This document shows positions 23,878-34,000 of a stretch of DNA of 64,000 bases, piece by piece. Location of the stretch: positions 5,553,739 to 5,617,738 of the forward strand of contig OX638377.1 of assembly GCA_951813615.1 (NCBI GenBank). The letters are read 5' to 3'. This DNA is from an uncultured Latescibacterota bacterium. GTDB lineage: Bacteria > Latescibacterota > UBA2968 > UBA8231. The translations under genes and the position numbers were made by a program. Below the pieces are notes generated by a model. It saw only the letters and a list, made by a program, of their open reading frames with translations, had not been told where the DNA came from and made no database searches. Position 1 is the stretch's first letter. Every line of letters starts with the position of its first letter.

Positions 23878-26334
23878 CTAGCCATCGTCGTAGTGATCCA
23901 ATTCGCGTCTCAGGCGATCCGCGTCTTGGCCTCGGTCGGCTGGCGGGGGCTTGGACTGTGGTGGGGGTTGGCCTTGGTCCTTCCAGCGAACGAGCAGTGT
24001 GCGTACTAAGGCGACGCCAAACAAAAGAGCCAAAAAGGGCGCGACCCAAGCCAGCAAATTAAAACCCTCGTGCGGCGGAGTGGCTAAGACCTTCGGGCCA
24101 AAACGCGCGACATAGCTATCGATGATCTGCTGCCGAGTCTGGTTTTGGTCTAGGGCTGAGCCAATCGCCTCGCGTTCGGGAACCGCAAAGTCAGTACAAA
24201 GACAGGTGGCTAGGGATTCCCGAGGGCAATTACCGCAGAGACAGACCAATTCCTCCGCCACCGATTTGATTTCCGCTGTTGTTGCTGCCCCTACCGGCGA
24301 GAAGCCCAGTGCCAACGCAGCGAATACGGACACGGACGCACGCGGCCTCGGTGCGGCGACCGAGCCAAGTGCGGTTTGGCGATCCAGCCGCGCCAGCCGA
24401 CGATCTCGCGGCGTCGGCCACATCGCCCACAGGGCACCGATCACGAGGACGACCGCACCGAGCCACACGAAGTTAATGAGCGGATTGATGTAGATTTGGA
24501 ATTTGGCGCTCTGGTCTTCGGCAGAGCCTACCAGAATTACATAGAAGTCTTCGCGCCAGGTCGAGTAAATGGAGACTTCCGTAGTACCTTGGTCAAAAGC
24601 CGGGTAGTAGCGTCGCTCCGGCAGCAGCGTGCCAAGGAATTGATCGCCTCGGTGCAAGGCCAAGGCTGCGGCGGTGGTGCTGTGGTTGGCGTTTGCGGCG
24701 AAGGCCAACGATGCGAAGGTAATCTGGTATTCGCCGACCTGGCGCGAAGCCCCTTGGTCGAGGACGACTTCGGCTTCTTGAGTAAAGGCCTTACCAGTGA
24801 AGCCAGCAAAGAGCAATACCAGCCCAAGGTGGGTTACATACCCGCCGTAACGCCGCCGGTTCTTGGCGCAGAGGCGATACAATGCCACCGGATAGGGCTC
24901 GCCCGTACTGCGCTTCCGCGCCCGCGCTCCGGCGTGAAACTCGGAACCAAGCGCGACGAACACGAAGACGCACAGCCCGAATGACAGCACGACATAGGGA
25001 TCGCGCACGCCGAGAAGAAAAAAGACCCCACACGAGAATACGCCCACCGTCACCGGGCGGATGAAGTTTTTGCGCAGGCTTTCGCTGGAGGTGCGGTGCC
25101 AAGCAAAGAGCGGCCCAGCCCCCGTCAACAACAGGAGCACTAGGCCTATGGGAATAGTGACCTGGTTGAAAAAGGGAGGGCCGACCGTGATTTGCTCGTC
25201 GGTCAAGGCTTCGGAGACCAGTGGGAAGACCGTGCCCCAGAACACGGCGAAGAGCATCCCCAAGAGAACCCAGTTGTTGAGCAAGAAAGCCGTCTCGCGC
25301 GAGGCAAAAGACTCCAAGCGGTTTTCGGCCTTGAGCAGGGGTAGCCGCAGCCACAAGAGCCCAAAAGAAAAAACCAGCGTCAGGACGAGAAACGTGCCAA
25401 AAAAGGGACCGATATTGGACTGGGCAAAGGCGTGCACCGAGGAGATGATGCCACTGCGGGTCATAAAGGTGCCGAAGAGGCACAGCGCGTACGTGAGAAT
25501 CGCCAACGCCACATTCCATACCTTGAGCATGCCTTTGCGCTCTTGAATCATAATCGAGTGCAGAAACGCGGTGGCGATCAGCCAAGGCATCAGCGAAGAG
25601 TTCTCCACCGGGTCCCAGGCCCAATATCCACCCCACCCCAGTTCGACATAGGCCCACTTGCCGCCCAGCAGGAGACCGAAGCCGAGAAAGGTCCAAGGAA
25701 TGAGCATCCAACGGCGCGCAGCGCGCAGCCAAGTAGCGTCCAGCTTGCCGGTCAAGAGCGCGGCGATGGCAAAGGCAAAGGGCACGACCATGCCCACCAT
25801 CCCCAAGTAGAGCATTGGTGGATGGATGGCCATGACGGGGTGTTGTAGAATCGGGTTGAGTCCGCGCCCGTCCTCTGGCGTGAAGGGCAGGCGCTGGAAC
25901 GGGTCGGCGGCAAACAGGTGCACGATGCAAAAGAAAAAGCTAGTAAGGGATAAGGTCGCCAGCGCGTAGGGCATCAATTCGCGATAGCGCTGGCGATAGA
26001 GTGTCGCCAAGCCCGCTGAGTAGAGGGATAGAATCCAGCCCCAAAACAACAGCGAGCCATTCTGACCGCCCCACAGCGCCGTTACTAAATAGAACAAAGG
26101 CATGGCGCGGTTGCTGTTTTCGGCCACGTACTCGACTTGGAAGTCGTGGGAGAGGAGCGCGTGCCACAGCGCGAGAACCGCCAGCGTCAGCAGGGCACAG
26201 GTCGCCAAGACCCCGTTTTCGCCCGAGTGCACCAGACCCAAGTGGCCACGCCTCGCCCCGAGGGCCGACGCCAGCGCTCCATAGCCGGACGCTAGGAGGG
26301 CGAGGCACAAGGCAAAGTAGCCGATATCAACCAT
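23878..26334 (-). CDS. ccmF: CcmF–CcmH fusion, cytochrome c heme lyase
   Basis: CcmF/CcmH attach heme to reduced CXXCH apocytochromes. Residues ~1-650 are CcmF: many membrane helices, the WWD-type motif WGGYWAWDPVENSSLMPW and the flanking histidines HPPMLYLGM and later HRTSSE. After a linker, residues ~684-810 match CcmH. That part contains the redox motif ELVCLCGNCPRESLATC (cysteines ~698, 700, 703, 711, 713) in place of the usual LRCxxC, one membrane helix (LLAWVAPFLALLFG) and a charged tail. The fusion is in frame without any stop; 818 residues total. Confidence 0.9.
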   Translation of the reverse strand: MVDIGYFALCLALLASGYGALASALGARRGHLGLVHSGENGVLATCALLTLAVLALWHALLSHDFQVEYVAENSNRAMPLFYLVTALWGGQNGSLLFWGWILSLYSAGLATLYRQRYRELMPYALATLSLTSFFFCIVHLFAADPFQRLPFTPEDGRGLNPILQHPVMAIHPPMLYLGMVGMVVPFAFAIAALLTGKLDATWLRAARRWMLIPWTFLGFGLLLGGKWAYVELGWGGYWAWDPVENSSLMPWLIATAFLHSIMIQERKGMLKVWNVALAILTYALCLFGTFMTRSGIISSVHAFAQSNIGPFFGTFLVLTLVFSFGLLWLRLPLLKAENRLESFASRETAFLLNNWVLLGMLFAVFWGTVFPLVSEALTDEQITVGPPFFNQVTIPIGLVLLLLTGAGPLFAWHRTSSESLRKNFIRPVTVGVFSCGVFFLLGVRDPYVVLSFGLCVFVFVALGSEFHAGARARKRSTGEPYPVALYRLCAKNRRRYGGYVTHLGLVLLFAGFTGKAFTQEAEVVLDQGASRQVGEYQITFASLAFAANANHSTTAAALALHRGDQFLGTLLPERRYYPAFDQGTTEVSIYSTWREDFYVILVGSAEDQSAKFQIYINPLINFVWLGAVVLVIGALWAMWPTPRDRRLARLDRQTALGSVAAPRPRASVSVFAALALGFSPVGAATTAEIKSVAEELVCLCGNCPRESLATCLCTDFAVPEREAIGSALDQNQTRQQIIDSYVARFGPKVLATPPHEGFNLLAWVAPFLALLFGVALVRTLLVRWKDQGQPPPQSKPPPADRGQDADRLRRELDHYDDG

Positions 26335-26367
26335 AAAGAATTGGGAAAAGTCAGAAGGTGCTGCGGG

Positions 26368-26802
26368 CTAGCCGCTCGGGCTATTCATCGCCTGCACGTG
26401 GCCTTCATAACTTTGTCCCTCGTATTTGGAGGGGCATTTGGCAAAGACGATCTCAGCGGCAAAAACCCGGTCGGCAGAGTCGTATTCGCCTTCGAGAACT
26501 ACCAGTGCTTCGTCTTTGAAGGTATCGGGTAGCACGGCGTGTCCGACGTAGCGCACCCGCAGCGTGTGTTGCCCGTCGGTAATCACAAATTCGGGCCGCG
26601 AGCGATACCGGTCCCACTCAATCGAACCGGGCACCACGGTACTGCCGCCTAGCTGGATGCGCCGGCCGTCGTCTGTAGCTCCCTCCATCAGAGTTTGCAG
26701 GGTCATGTGAGTCGCCGTCGACTCCTGGACGCCAGCGACAAAAAGGTAGATCAGACCCGCAGCAATAACTAGGGAGCCAAGGGTGAATTTGTGCCGTCTC
26801 AT
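26368..26802 (-). CDS. ccmE: Cytochrome c maturation protein CcmE, cysteine (CXXXY) type
   Basis: CcmE is the heme chaperone. The ~144-residue product (ATG 26802; TTG 26820 possible) has an N-terminal membrane anchor and an OB-fold domain (RRIQLGGSTVVPGSIE to ALVVLEGEY). Where most CcmE proteins have the heme-binding His in HDENY, this one has AKCPSKYEG: Cys 123 and Tyr 127, i.e. CXXXY. That variant is known from some sulfate reducers and archaea. It is the first ccm gene of the cluster, 67 bases after the M24 peptidase gene. Confidence 0.9.
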   Translation of the reverse strand: MRRHKFTLGSLVIAAGLIYLFVAGVQESTATHMTLQTLMEGATDDGRRIQLGGSTVVPGSIEWDRYRSRPEFVITDGQHTLRVRYVGHAVLPDTFKDEALVVLEGEYDSADRVFAAEIVFAKCPSKYEGQSYEGHVQAMNSPSG

Positions 26803-26868
26803 AAGAATAAATCTGCTCAATTTCCCTTTCTTGTCAACGAGTATCCCCGCTGGCGGAAAGGGCTGCGC

Positions 26869-28008
26869 TCATATTTCGAGCACCTTAGGCAGGCTGCATA
26901 GGTTCTCGTAGCCGCCTTGGCAAACGACGACCGTATCTTCGATCCGCACCCCTCCTAAGCCTCGGTAGTAGAGTCCCGGTTCCATCGTCACCACGTGCCC
27001 GGACTCGAGCACATCGCCATGCGGGCCGATCCTCGGCCCCTCGTGAATCTCCAAACCTAGCCCGTGCCCCGTGCTGTGGATGTAGCCCTGCATATAGCCG
27101 TCTTGCTCTCCCGTCTCGTAGCCGGCGTCGCTGAAGAACCGTTGGATTGATTCGTGAATAAGGTGGCCTTCGGCTCTTGGGCGGATGCGGTCTAAGCCCA
27201 ATTGTTGAGCCTCCAGCACGGTTTCGTACAGGTGCTGCATCGGCTTGGGAGCCGGTCCCTTGCAGACGGTCCGCGTCAGATCTCCGTAGTAGCCGCTTTT
27301 CTCGTCGCGCGGAAAAATGTCGATAATAATGGTCTCACTGGCGCGCAAAGGCCCAAAGCCCACTTGGTGTGGATCGCAGCCTTGGTCGCCGCCGGCGATG
27401 ATGGTGTGTTCGCCAATGCTGTCGCAGTCCATTAGCGTCTGGTGCACCATGCGCCGCAAGCGCTCTGAGGTGAGTACGTCGCCGTTGAGGAAGAGCACGC
27501 CGTCGCGCACATCGGCGGCGCGCAGTCCCTCAATCGCCGTTTCCATGCCTGCTTCGGTGGCCCGCATTGCCCGGCGCACATTCTCGATCTCTTCGGCGTC
27601 CTTGATGTTGCGCTGGGGAAAGAGCGGCTCGGCCGCAATGGCGAGTTCGATGCCCTCCCCCCGCAGAAAATCGGCCGTACCAAGGGGGAAATCAGCGGGC
27701 ACTTGCAGTTTTTCCAAGCCAAGGTCGCGCAGAAGTTCCAACAAGACGGCGTTGCTGCTGGGCCGCTCTGCTCCTCTTTCCCTAGCCTGTTTCTCGTACT
27801 GGGCATAGGGCAATACCCGGTTGACACAGGCTTGGTCGCGCGCCCGGTCGATTTCGAGGTTGTTGGCCAGCATGAGTTTTTCGCTAGGGGTCCACAAAAA
27901 GACGAAGGGATCGGGAGCGCGAAAGCGGGTGGCGTAGAACAGATTGGCGCAGCGTTCGCTGCTGCCGATCATCAGCAGGGCATCGGCACCTTTTAGGTCG
28001 TGCGTCAT
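26869..28008 (-). CDS. M24 family metallopeptidase (Xaa-Pro aminopeptidase-like)
   Basis: Cytoplasmic two-metal peptidase. From ATG 28008 it is ~379 residues. A creatinase-like N-terminal domain precedes the pita-bread catalytic domain, with ligands in IIIDIFPRDEKSGYYGDLTR (two Asp), HSTGHGLGLEIHEGP (His), TMEPGLYY (Glu) and GGVRIEDTV (Glu). Five ligands are present, so the enzyme should be active. Substrate (proline dipeptides or another) is not decidable. It lies 5 bases after the HtrA gene stop. Confidence 0.9.
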   Translation of the reverse strand: MTHDLKGADALLMIGSSERCANLFYATRFRAPDPFVFLWTPSEKLMLANNLEIDRARDQACVNRVLPYAQYEKQARERGAERPSSNAVLLELLRDLGLEKLQVPADFPLGTADFLRGEGIELAIAAEPLFPQRNIKDAEEIENVRRAMRATEAGMETAIEGLRAADVRDGVLFLNGDVLTSERLRRMVHQTLMDCDSIGEHTIIAGGDQGCDPHQVGFGPLRASETIIIDIFPRDEKSGYYGDLTRTVCKGPAPKPMQHLYETVLEAQQLGLDRIRPRAEGHLIHESIQRFFSDAGYETGEQDGYMQGYIHSTGHGLGLEIHEGPRIGPHGDVLESGHVVTMEPGLYYRGLGGVRIEDTVVVCQGGYENLCSLPKVLEI

Positions 28009-28013
28009 GGTTT

Positions 28014-29477
28014 TCACTCCGGAATCATCAGCGCCCGGACATTGATTCCGGTGTCGGGCCGCCAAAGCCAGAAAAACGCAAACTGCCCCTCATCCAGCCC
28101 GGAAACAAAGCGCATAAATTGCTCTAGCGAGGTGACGCGCTCCTGATCGATCTCGGTAATCACGTCGTGTACTCGAATCCCCTTGTCCGCGGCCAGCCCG
28201 TCCGGGTCTACGTCAACGACCACCACCGGCTTCTCGCCTAGTGCAAAACCCAGTTCAGCGGCCAACTCGTCGCCAAACCCCAACTCAAGAGCCAGTTCAA
28301 CGGGCAGGGATTCAACCGAGAGCCCGAGTTGTTCCAGCCGCTGATGGCCCTCGGAGAAGCGCCGGTCGTCTTCGCGCTCGCCGAGCACTACGGCGACTTG
28401 GCGGATTTGGCTCTGGCGCATGATTTGCAGGTGGATCGTCTCGCCCGGGTCGCGACCGTAGATCAGCGTCTGTAGGTGGTTGAAGTGGTTCACCGCGATC
28501 CCATCGAGCGACAGTACGATGTCATCGGCGAGCAGGCCCCCGCGCTCGGCAGGACTGTTGGGCTGCACGTCTTTGAGGTAAACGCCCCGCGGCCGTTCCA
28601 TGTCGAGGCCGCGCTTGCGGATTAGCTCTTGGGTCATCTCAGATTCCATGGCCACGCCCAAGTAGCCGCGCACGATCCGTCCGTGGACTAGCAGGTCATC
28701 TACCACTTCGCGCGCCAAGTTGATCGGCACAGCCAGCCCATAGCCGATGTAGTAACCCGTGCGCGTTGAAATGGCCGTGTTGATCCCTACGACTCTGCCC
28801 TGTAGGTCGAGTAGAGGGCCGCCGGAGTTGCCGGGATTAATCACGGCATTGGTCTGGATGAAACTCTCGATGGCATAGCGATTTTCTTCGTCGCTTCTGG
28901 GATTGAGAACACCTGCTTGGCGCCCTAGGGCGCTGACGATGCCGTGCGTCAGCGTGGTCCCCATGCCCAAGGGATGGCCAATAGCCAGCACCCAATCGCC
29001 GATTTGCAACCGGTCGGAGTCGGCCAACTGCACAGTAGGCAGCTCCTGCGCCTCAACCTTGAGCAGGGCGATGTCAATCAGCGAGTCAAAGCCGATGACC
29101 TTAGCCCGATAGGTGCGGCGGTCAGCGAGGGTGACTTGGATGGAGTCGGCATTGGCGACGACGTGGTAATTGCTCAGGATGTAGCCGTCGTCGCTGACGA
29201 TTGTACCCGAGCCCATGCCGCGAAAATCTTCGGGGATCTCCGGGTGGAAGGGGGGCAATGGGCGCTTCTGTTGCCGGGTCGTCGCCTCGATTAAAACCAC
29301 GGCCGGTCGCACTTGTTCATAGGCGTGGCGAAAAGCTCTGCTGAGATCTGCTAGGGGCTGGGTGCTCTGCGCTGGCGTTTGCGCCATAGACGGAAGCGTG
29401 CGCACGAGCAACGTGGCAATAAAGGCGATGCCCACCCATGGGCTGTCGCGCCAGACGACGCGGTGAAGACGCATCAT
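28014..29477 (-). CDS. HtrA/Deg-family periplasmic serine protease
   Basis: The 487-residue product has a signal region ending near PSMAQ and a trypsin-like domain with the triad in NYHVV (His), DIALLKVEA (Asp) and NPGNSGGPL (Ser). Two PDZ domains follow (~275-360, GYLGVAMESE … ADDIVLSLDGIAV; ~385-480, ending DVITEIDQERVTS). This is the DegP/DegQ architecture for quality control of envelope proteins. The start overlaps the stop of the sigma-54 activator gene (ATGA), so the activator and protease are translationally coupled, which may link protease level to envelope stress. Confidence 0.93.
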   Translation of the reverse strand: MMRLHRVVWRDSPWVGIAFIATLLVRTLPSMAQTPAQSTQPLADLSRAFRHAYEQVRPAVVLIEATTRQQKRPLPPFHPEIPEDFRGMGSGTIVSDDGYILSNYHVVANADSIQVTLADRRTYRAKVIGFDSLIDIALLKVEAQELPTVQLADSDRLQIGDWVLAIGHPLGMGTTLTHGIVSALGRQAGVLNPRSDEENRYAIESFIQTNAVINPGNSGGPLLDLQGRVVGINTAISTRTGYYIGYGLAVPINLAREVVDDLLVHGRIVRGYLGVAMESEMTQELIRKRGLDMERPRGVYLKDVQPNSPAERGGLLADDIVLSLDGIAVNHFNHLQTLIYGRDPGETIHLQIMRQSQIRQVAVVLGEREDDRRFSEGHQRLEQLGLSVESLPVELALELGFGDELAAELGFALGEKPVVVVDVDPDGLAADKGIRVHDVITEIDQERVTSLEQFMRFVSGLDEGQFAFFWLWRPDTGINVRALMIPE

Positions 29478-31030
29478 TCGAGGCCGTATTCCTTGAGCTT
29501 CCGGTAGAGAGTTCGAGTGCTGATGCCGAGGATGGCCGCGGCCTTGCGGCGATTGCCGCCGACGCGGTCGAGCGCCTGTTCGATGGCTTCCCGTTCCATG
29601 TCTTTGAGGGTGGACAAAGGCTCAATAGCTGCATTTTCGGGGATGCGTATTGCCGCCGGCCTTTGGGGGTCTGCGGGATTGTACGGGGCGTCCTCAACCG
29701 GGTAAATCGATTGACTTGATTCCTCTGGCGCGACCGGCTGCACGACCGCTGGTGCTACGGGTGGTGGGGTATTGCGCTCGACCGCAGCTCTCAACTCGGC
29801 GACCTCGCGCTTGAGGTCCAAGAGCGCGAAGTAGATCAACTCGCGCTCGGATTGGTCCGGCGTCTTGTTGGTTGGCACGGGCAGGTGGCGCGTGGGTTGG
29901 CTCCCGAGGTGGGGCAATAGGTCTTCGGGTTCAACGAGGGCACGCGGGGCGAGGAACACCAAGTGCTCGATTAGGTTGCGCAACTCGCGCACATTGCCAG
30001 GCCAAGCATAATTTTGCAAAAGGTCCATCGCCGCCGCCGAAAATCCCTCTAGGCGGCTCTTGTTATCTTGGGTCAACTCGCCGATGAAGTACTCGATCAA
30101 GAGGGGAATGTCCTCGGCCCGGCGGCGCAGCGGCGGGATGTCGAGTTCGACGACTTTGAGCCGGTGGTAGAGATCGAGGCGGAACTCGCGCTGGTCAACC
30201 GCCTTTTGTAGATCGCGGTTGGTCGCGGCAATGACGCGAATATCCACCGAGATCGGTGCGCTACCGCCGATGCGGACCACTTCGCGCTGCTCGAGCACCC
30301 GCAAGAGACGCACTTGCGCCGCCGGGGACATCTCGCCGATTTCGTCTAAAAAGACCGTCCCGCCGTTCGCTTGTTCAAAAATGCCTTGGTACTGGGCGCG
30401 GGCGTCGGTAAAGGCCCCCTTCTCGTGCCCGAAAAGTTCGTTTTCCAGCAGATTCTCCGGAATGGCACCGCAGTTGAGCGGGCGGAAGGGACATTCGCTC
30501 CGGCTGCTGTAGCGATGCAGCGCTTCGGCGACTAGGTCTTTGCCGGCGCCGCTTTCGCCCGTCAGGAGGATAGAGGAAACCGGCGTCGGTGCCACGAGTA
30601 AGATGCGTTCGCGCAATTGGCGCATTAAGGCCGACTGACCCACCAGTTCGGCCCCGTGCAAAAAGTCTCCTCGCTCCAATAGCTGGTCCAGATGTCGGCG
30701 CAGCACGTCAGCCTCAAAGGGCACGGCGACGAGATCTTTGAGCGGCGATCCCCACAAAAGTCGGTCCCAACTCTCGCTGGCGGCACCCAAGCCCAAGACG
30801 GGCACCTCGCGATGCTGGTCGAGTGCGGCGACGCCCGCGGCTAGGATCTCGGGCGGAAGTTCCAAGTCAAAGGCGACTAGATCCACGCCACGCCGTAGCT
30901 GTAGCCCAAGCGCATCGCCCGCGGCCGCGTTTAGTACGTGCAGCCGCGCGTCGCGGACCGCAGACTTGAACTCCGCTTCCAGCTCTGCCTGCTGAGTCAG
31001 GAGCAAAATGTGACGTTGCGTCAGGGTCAT
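29474..31030 (-). CDS. Sigma-54-dependent transcriptional activator
   Basis: The ~518-residue product has three domains. The N-terminal domain (~1-110) is receiver-like but degenerate: the DxxL stretch VDLVAFDLELPP keeps an Asp while other acidic pocket residues are not obvious. The AAA+ domain has Walker A GESGAGKDLVA, a GAFTGA-loop variant GAFTDA and Walker B GTVFLDEIGEM. The C-terminal Fis-type HTH is NRRKAAAILGISTRTLYRKL. ATG 31030 has a GGAAG ribosome-binding region; GTG 31051 is possible. No histidine kinase is adjacent. Confidence 0.92.
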   Translation of the reverse strand: MTLTQRHILLLTQQAELEAEFKSAVRDARLHVLNAAAGDALGLQLRRGVDLVAFDLELPPEILAAGVAALDQHREVPVLGLGAASESWDRLLWGSPLKDLVAVPFEADVLRRHLDQLLERGDFLHGAELVGQSALMRQLRERILLVAPTPVSSILLTGESGAGKDLVAEALHRYSSRSECPFRPLNCGAIPENLLENELFGHEKGAFTDARAQYQGIFEQANGGTVFLDEIGEMSPAAQVRLLRVLEQREVVRIGGSAPISVDIRVIAATNRDLQKAVDQREFRLDLYHRLKVVELDIPPLRRRAEDIPLLIEYFIGELTQDNKSRLEGFSAAAMDLLQNYAWPGNVRELRNLIEHLVFLAPRALVEPEDLLPHLGSQPTRHLPVPTNKTPDQSERELIYFALLDLKREVAELRAAVERNTPPPVAPAVVQPVAPEESSQSIYPVEDAPYNPADPQRPAAIRIPENAAIEPLSTLKDMEREAIEQALDRVGGNRRKAAAILGISTRTLYRKLKEYGLE

Positions 31031-31052
31031 GGTTCTTCCCGCTGTCGTCACT

Positions 31053-34000
31053 TCAGTTGAGGGTTTCCTGCTTGTGGCGCAGGATCTCGATCCGCTCGCG
31101 GGCTAGTTGTCCCTGTGGGCTCTGGCCTCCTTCGCGCCGTGCGATGCGCTCGTAGATGGTCATGGCCGTGGCGTCTTCGCCCAGCGATTCATGACAGCGG
31201 GCGCGCTGGAAATCCGCCGAGGTGATCCACATGCTGAGCCCTGCGGCACCGTGGTAACTGACTTTGTAATAGGCTTCGATAGCCTTGCGGTACTCGCCCA
31301 TGTTCTGATAGGATTCGCCGATGTAAAACCGGGCTTCAGAAGCGCTGTTGCCGTCGAGTAGTTGTTCGGAGAGCAGTTCGGCTAGCTGCTCAATGGCTTG
31401 GGCGTATTGGCCCTTGTTCTTGAGGATGATGCCTAGTTCGAGTTGGATTTCGACGGCTTTGGGGTTGTCGGGGTATTGGCTCAGTAGCTGATTGGCTACT
31501 TGGTGAGCGGCCTCGTACTCGTGGGCATTTTGGTAGCTCTTGAGGAGTTTCCACAGCGCATTTTGGGTCTGTTCGCTACTGATTTCCGGTGCGTCCAAGG
31601 CGTGTTTGTAGGCCCCGGCCGCTTGCAGGAAATTGCGCAGTGAAAAGTGGTAGTCGCCTAGGCGCAAGTAAGCGTCTACGGCCTGAGGACTTGTTGGATA
31701 TTGCCGAACAAAACGCGAGATGGCCTCCAACGCATAGGCCGCTCCTTCCTCGCTGGGTGTCGCCTTGTTTCGCTGCCACAGCGTTATGGCCATCCAATAG
31801 GCCCCGTCGTCCGCCCAGGTGCCGCCTTGTTCTTCCACCTCTTGAAACGTCTCGTATGCCTTCTTGTGGTTGCCCGCCTGCAAGTAGTATTTCCCTTCTT
31901 CAACTCGGAAGTGTTGACGCCACGTTGTCTCCTCCTTGAACCGCTTGGCAAACTGCTTGGCTGCTTTGCGCCCCTCCTCTATGCGTTTGAGTCGGAACAG
32001 GGCGAGGGCTGCTTGTCCGTGGATCAGGATATCCTCGCTTTGCTTCAGCAGCGGCTGATAGAGTCGGTAGGCTTGTTTGTATTGCTGTTGGGCAAAGGCG
32101 ATGTGGCCGGCCCGCGCCGAGGCGTCGGCTGCCAGTTCGCTGGAGGCAAACTCTTGGCCCACCTTGCGGAAGAGCCGAAGTGCCTCGTCTTCTTGCCCCA
32201 ACCTCAGTTGCAAAACCGCTTGGGCGAAGTAAATGCTATCGAGCCCGGCCGGGTTGGGTTCTTCGGCGAGTATTTGCCGATAAGTCTCCATGGCCTCGCC
32301 GTAGCGGTCGAGGTGGTGGTACGCGCGCCCGATTCGGCGCAGAATCGGCTCTCTGTCGTCGGCGATGGTCGAGTTGGAAACTAGCGGTAGGTACAGCTCG
32401 ATGGCGGCGGCGTATCGGCCGAGTTGGAAATAGGTGTCGCCCAGCAGTTTCTGCGCGGCGCGACGCTGGGGAAAGGTCGGGTAACCCCAGCGCAACTCTT
32501 GCAACCGTGCAATGGCTTCTTGCGTCCGCTCCTGCGTCAAGCGGATATGGCCCAGCTCAAAGAGCACCGGTGCCGTCAGCGGACTGTCGGGATGGTCGCG
32601 CAGAATGCGCTCGAGCAAGTCGGCCGCTGCTTTGTGTCGGCCTTTTTGCACTAGGCAAAGACTCTTGCCGTACAGAGCGTGGGGTACGAGTGGACTGTCG
32701 GCAGAGAGTCGGCGGAGTTGGTCATAGGCCGCAATGGCCCCGTCGAACCAAGTGGTAGTGGTATCCGTCGCCCCGAGCTGGCGGCGGGCATCGCCTAGCT
32801 GCAAAAGGGCTTGGTCTAGGTGGGCATCTCGGCGCTCGGAAAACTCGGCGACGAAGGCGGCAAGCCCCTCTTCGAGCGTTGACAATCGCAGCGAGTCGGG
32901 GCGGTCCTCGGCGTCAAGTGTAATGAGGCGCAGTCGTGCGCGCCGGGCCCAAGTGCTGTCGGTGGGGGCTTGCTCGGTGAGAATAGTGCTGTCGATGGGG
33001 GCTTGCTCGGTGAGAACGCGGTATTCCCGGAGAGCAAGGACCCGCAGCGAGTCCGCGCTGGCAGGCTCCGCTTCTAGCTGGCGTTGGCGGGAGAGCCGGA
33101 GCAGGCTTTCGGCCAAAAAGTACTGTGCCTCGCTGCGGTTGTGGTCGTCTGGATAGGCCGCGGCGTAGTGCTTGAAAGACTGGGCAGCCGTCACAAAATC
33201 GTGGTGCGAGAACAGCACCCGGGCTACCTCTAGCAGCACGAGCTGGCGCGACTTGCCGCTCAACTCGTCGATCCACGCTTTTTGTAAGGCCCGGTTGAGG
33301 CCAGCCGGGTCCAAGACGGCGAACTCGCGCAGATATTCGATTCGCTGGCGCACCTCCTCGCTCTGGCGATCCGCGGGGAAGAGTTCGAGAAAGGCCATGT
33401 ACTCGCGCAGTGCCGTGCGCGGCTGCCCACGTTGCTCAAAGGTTTGGGCGAGGGCGAATTGCGCTCTGGTTGCCACCTCGTCCTGACCCGAAGCTAGCTG
33501 GCGATAGAGGGCAATGGCTCCTTCGTAGTAGCCGGTTGAGTCGTAGAGTGCGGCGAGTTCGAAGCGCACGGCGTCGGCATCGGGGGCGGCTTCGGCTTCC
33601 TGTAGGTAGCGGCGATACCAAGTTATCGCGCGGCTGTGTTCGCGGCGCCCCTTGTAGAGGACGCCCAGTTCTCTTAGCGCACTGATGGCTTCGGGGCTGT
33701 CGCCGGTCTGGATCAATCCTTGGAACAGGCCCACTGCGAGGGCGAATTGTCCGGCTTGGCCTAGGGCGATGGCTCGGCCAAGCTGCGCCTGGAGGAAAGC
33801 GGGGTGGCCGGGTTGGAGCATGGCGCTTAGCTCTTCGTAATGGGCGATGGCCTTGCTCGTCTGACGACTCTTACGGCGGGCATCGGCCAGCCCTAGGAGC
33901 GCGTGCTCTTTGAGGGCGCGCTCGTCAATTTTGCGATAGGCCCGCTGATAGGCGTCCCCGGCTTGGCTAAAGAGGCGCGAGCGATAGAGATCGTCTGCGC

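Noticed and set aside
24791..25930. A 379-codon frame overlapping ccmF in another phase
   Set aside because: Out of phase with ccmF, no similarity, and the ccmF frame has clear CcmF motifs.
30415..30432. GAFTDA loop read as loss of sigma-54 contact in the activator
   Set aside because: The fourth-position variant occurs in natural sigma-54 activators; alone it does not prove loss of function.
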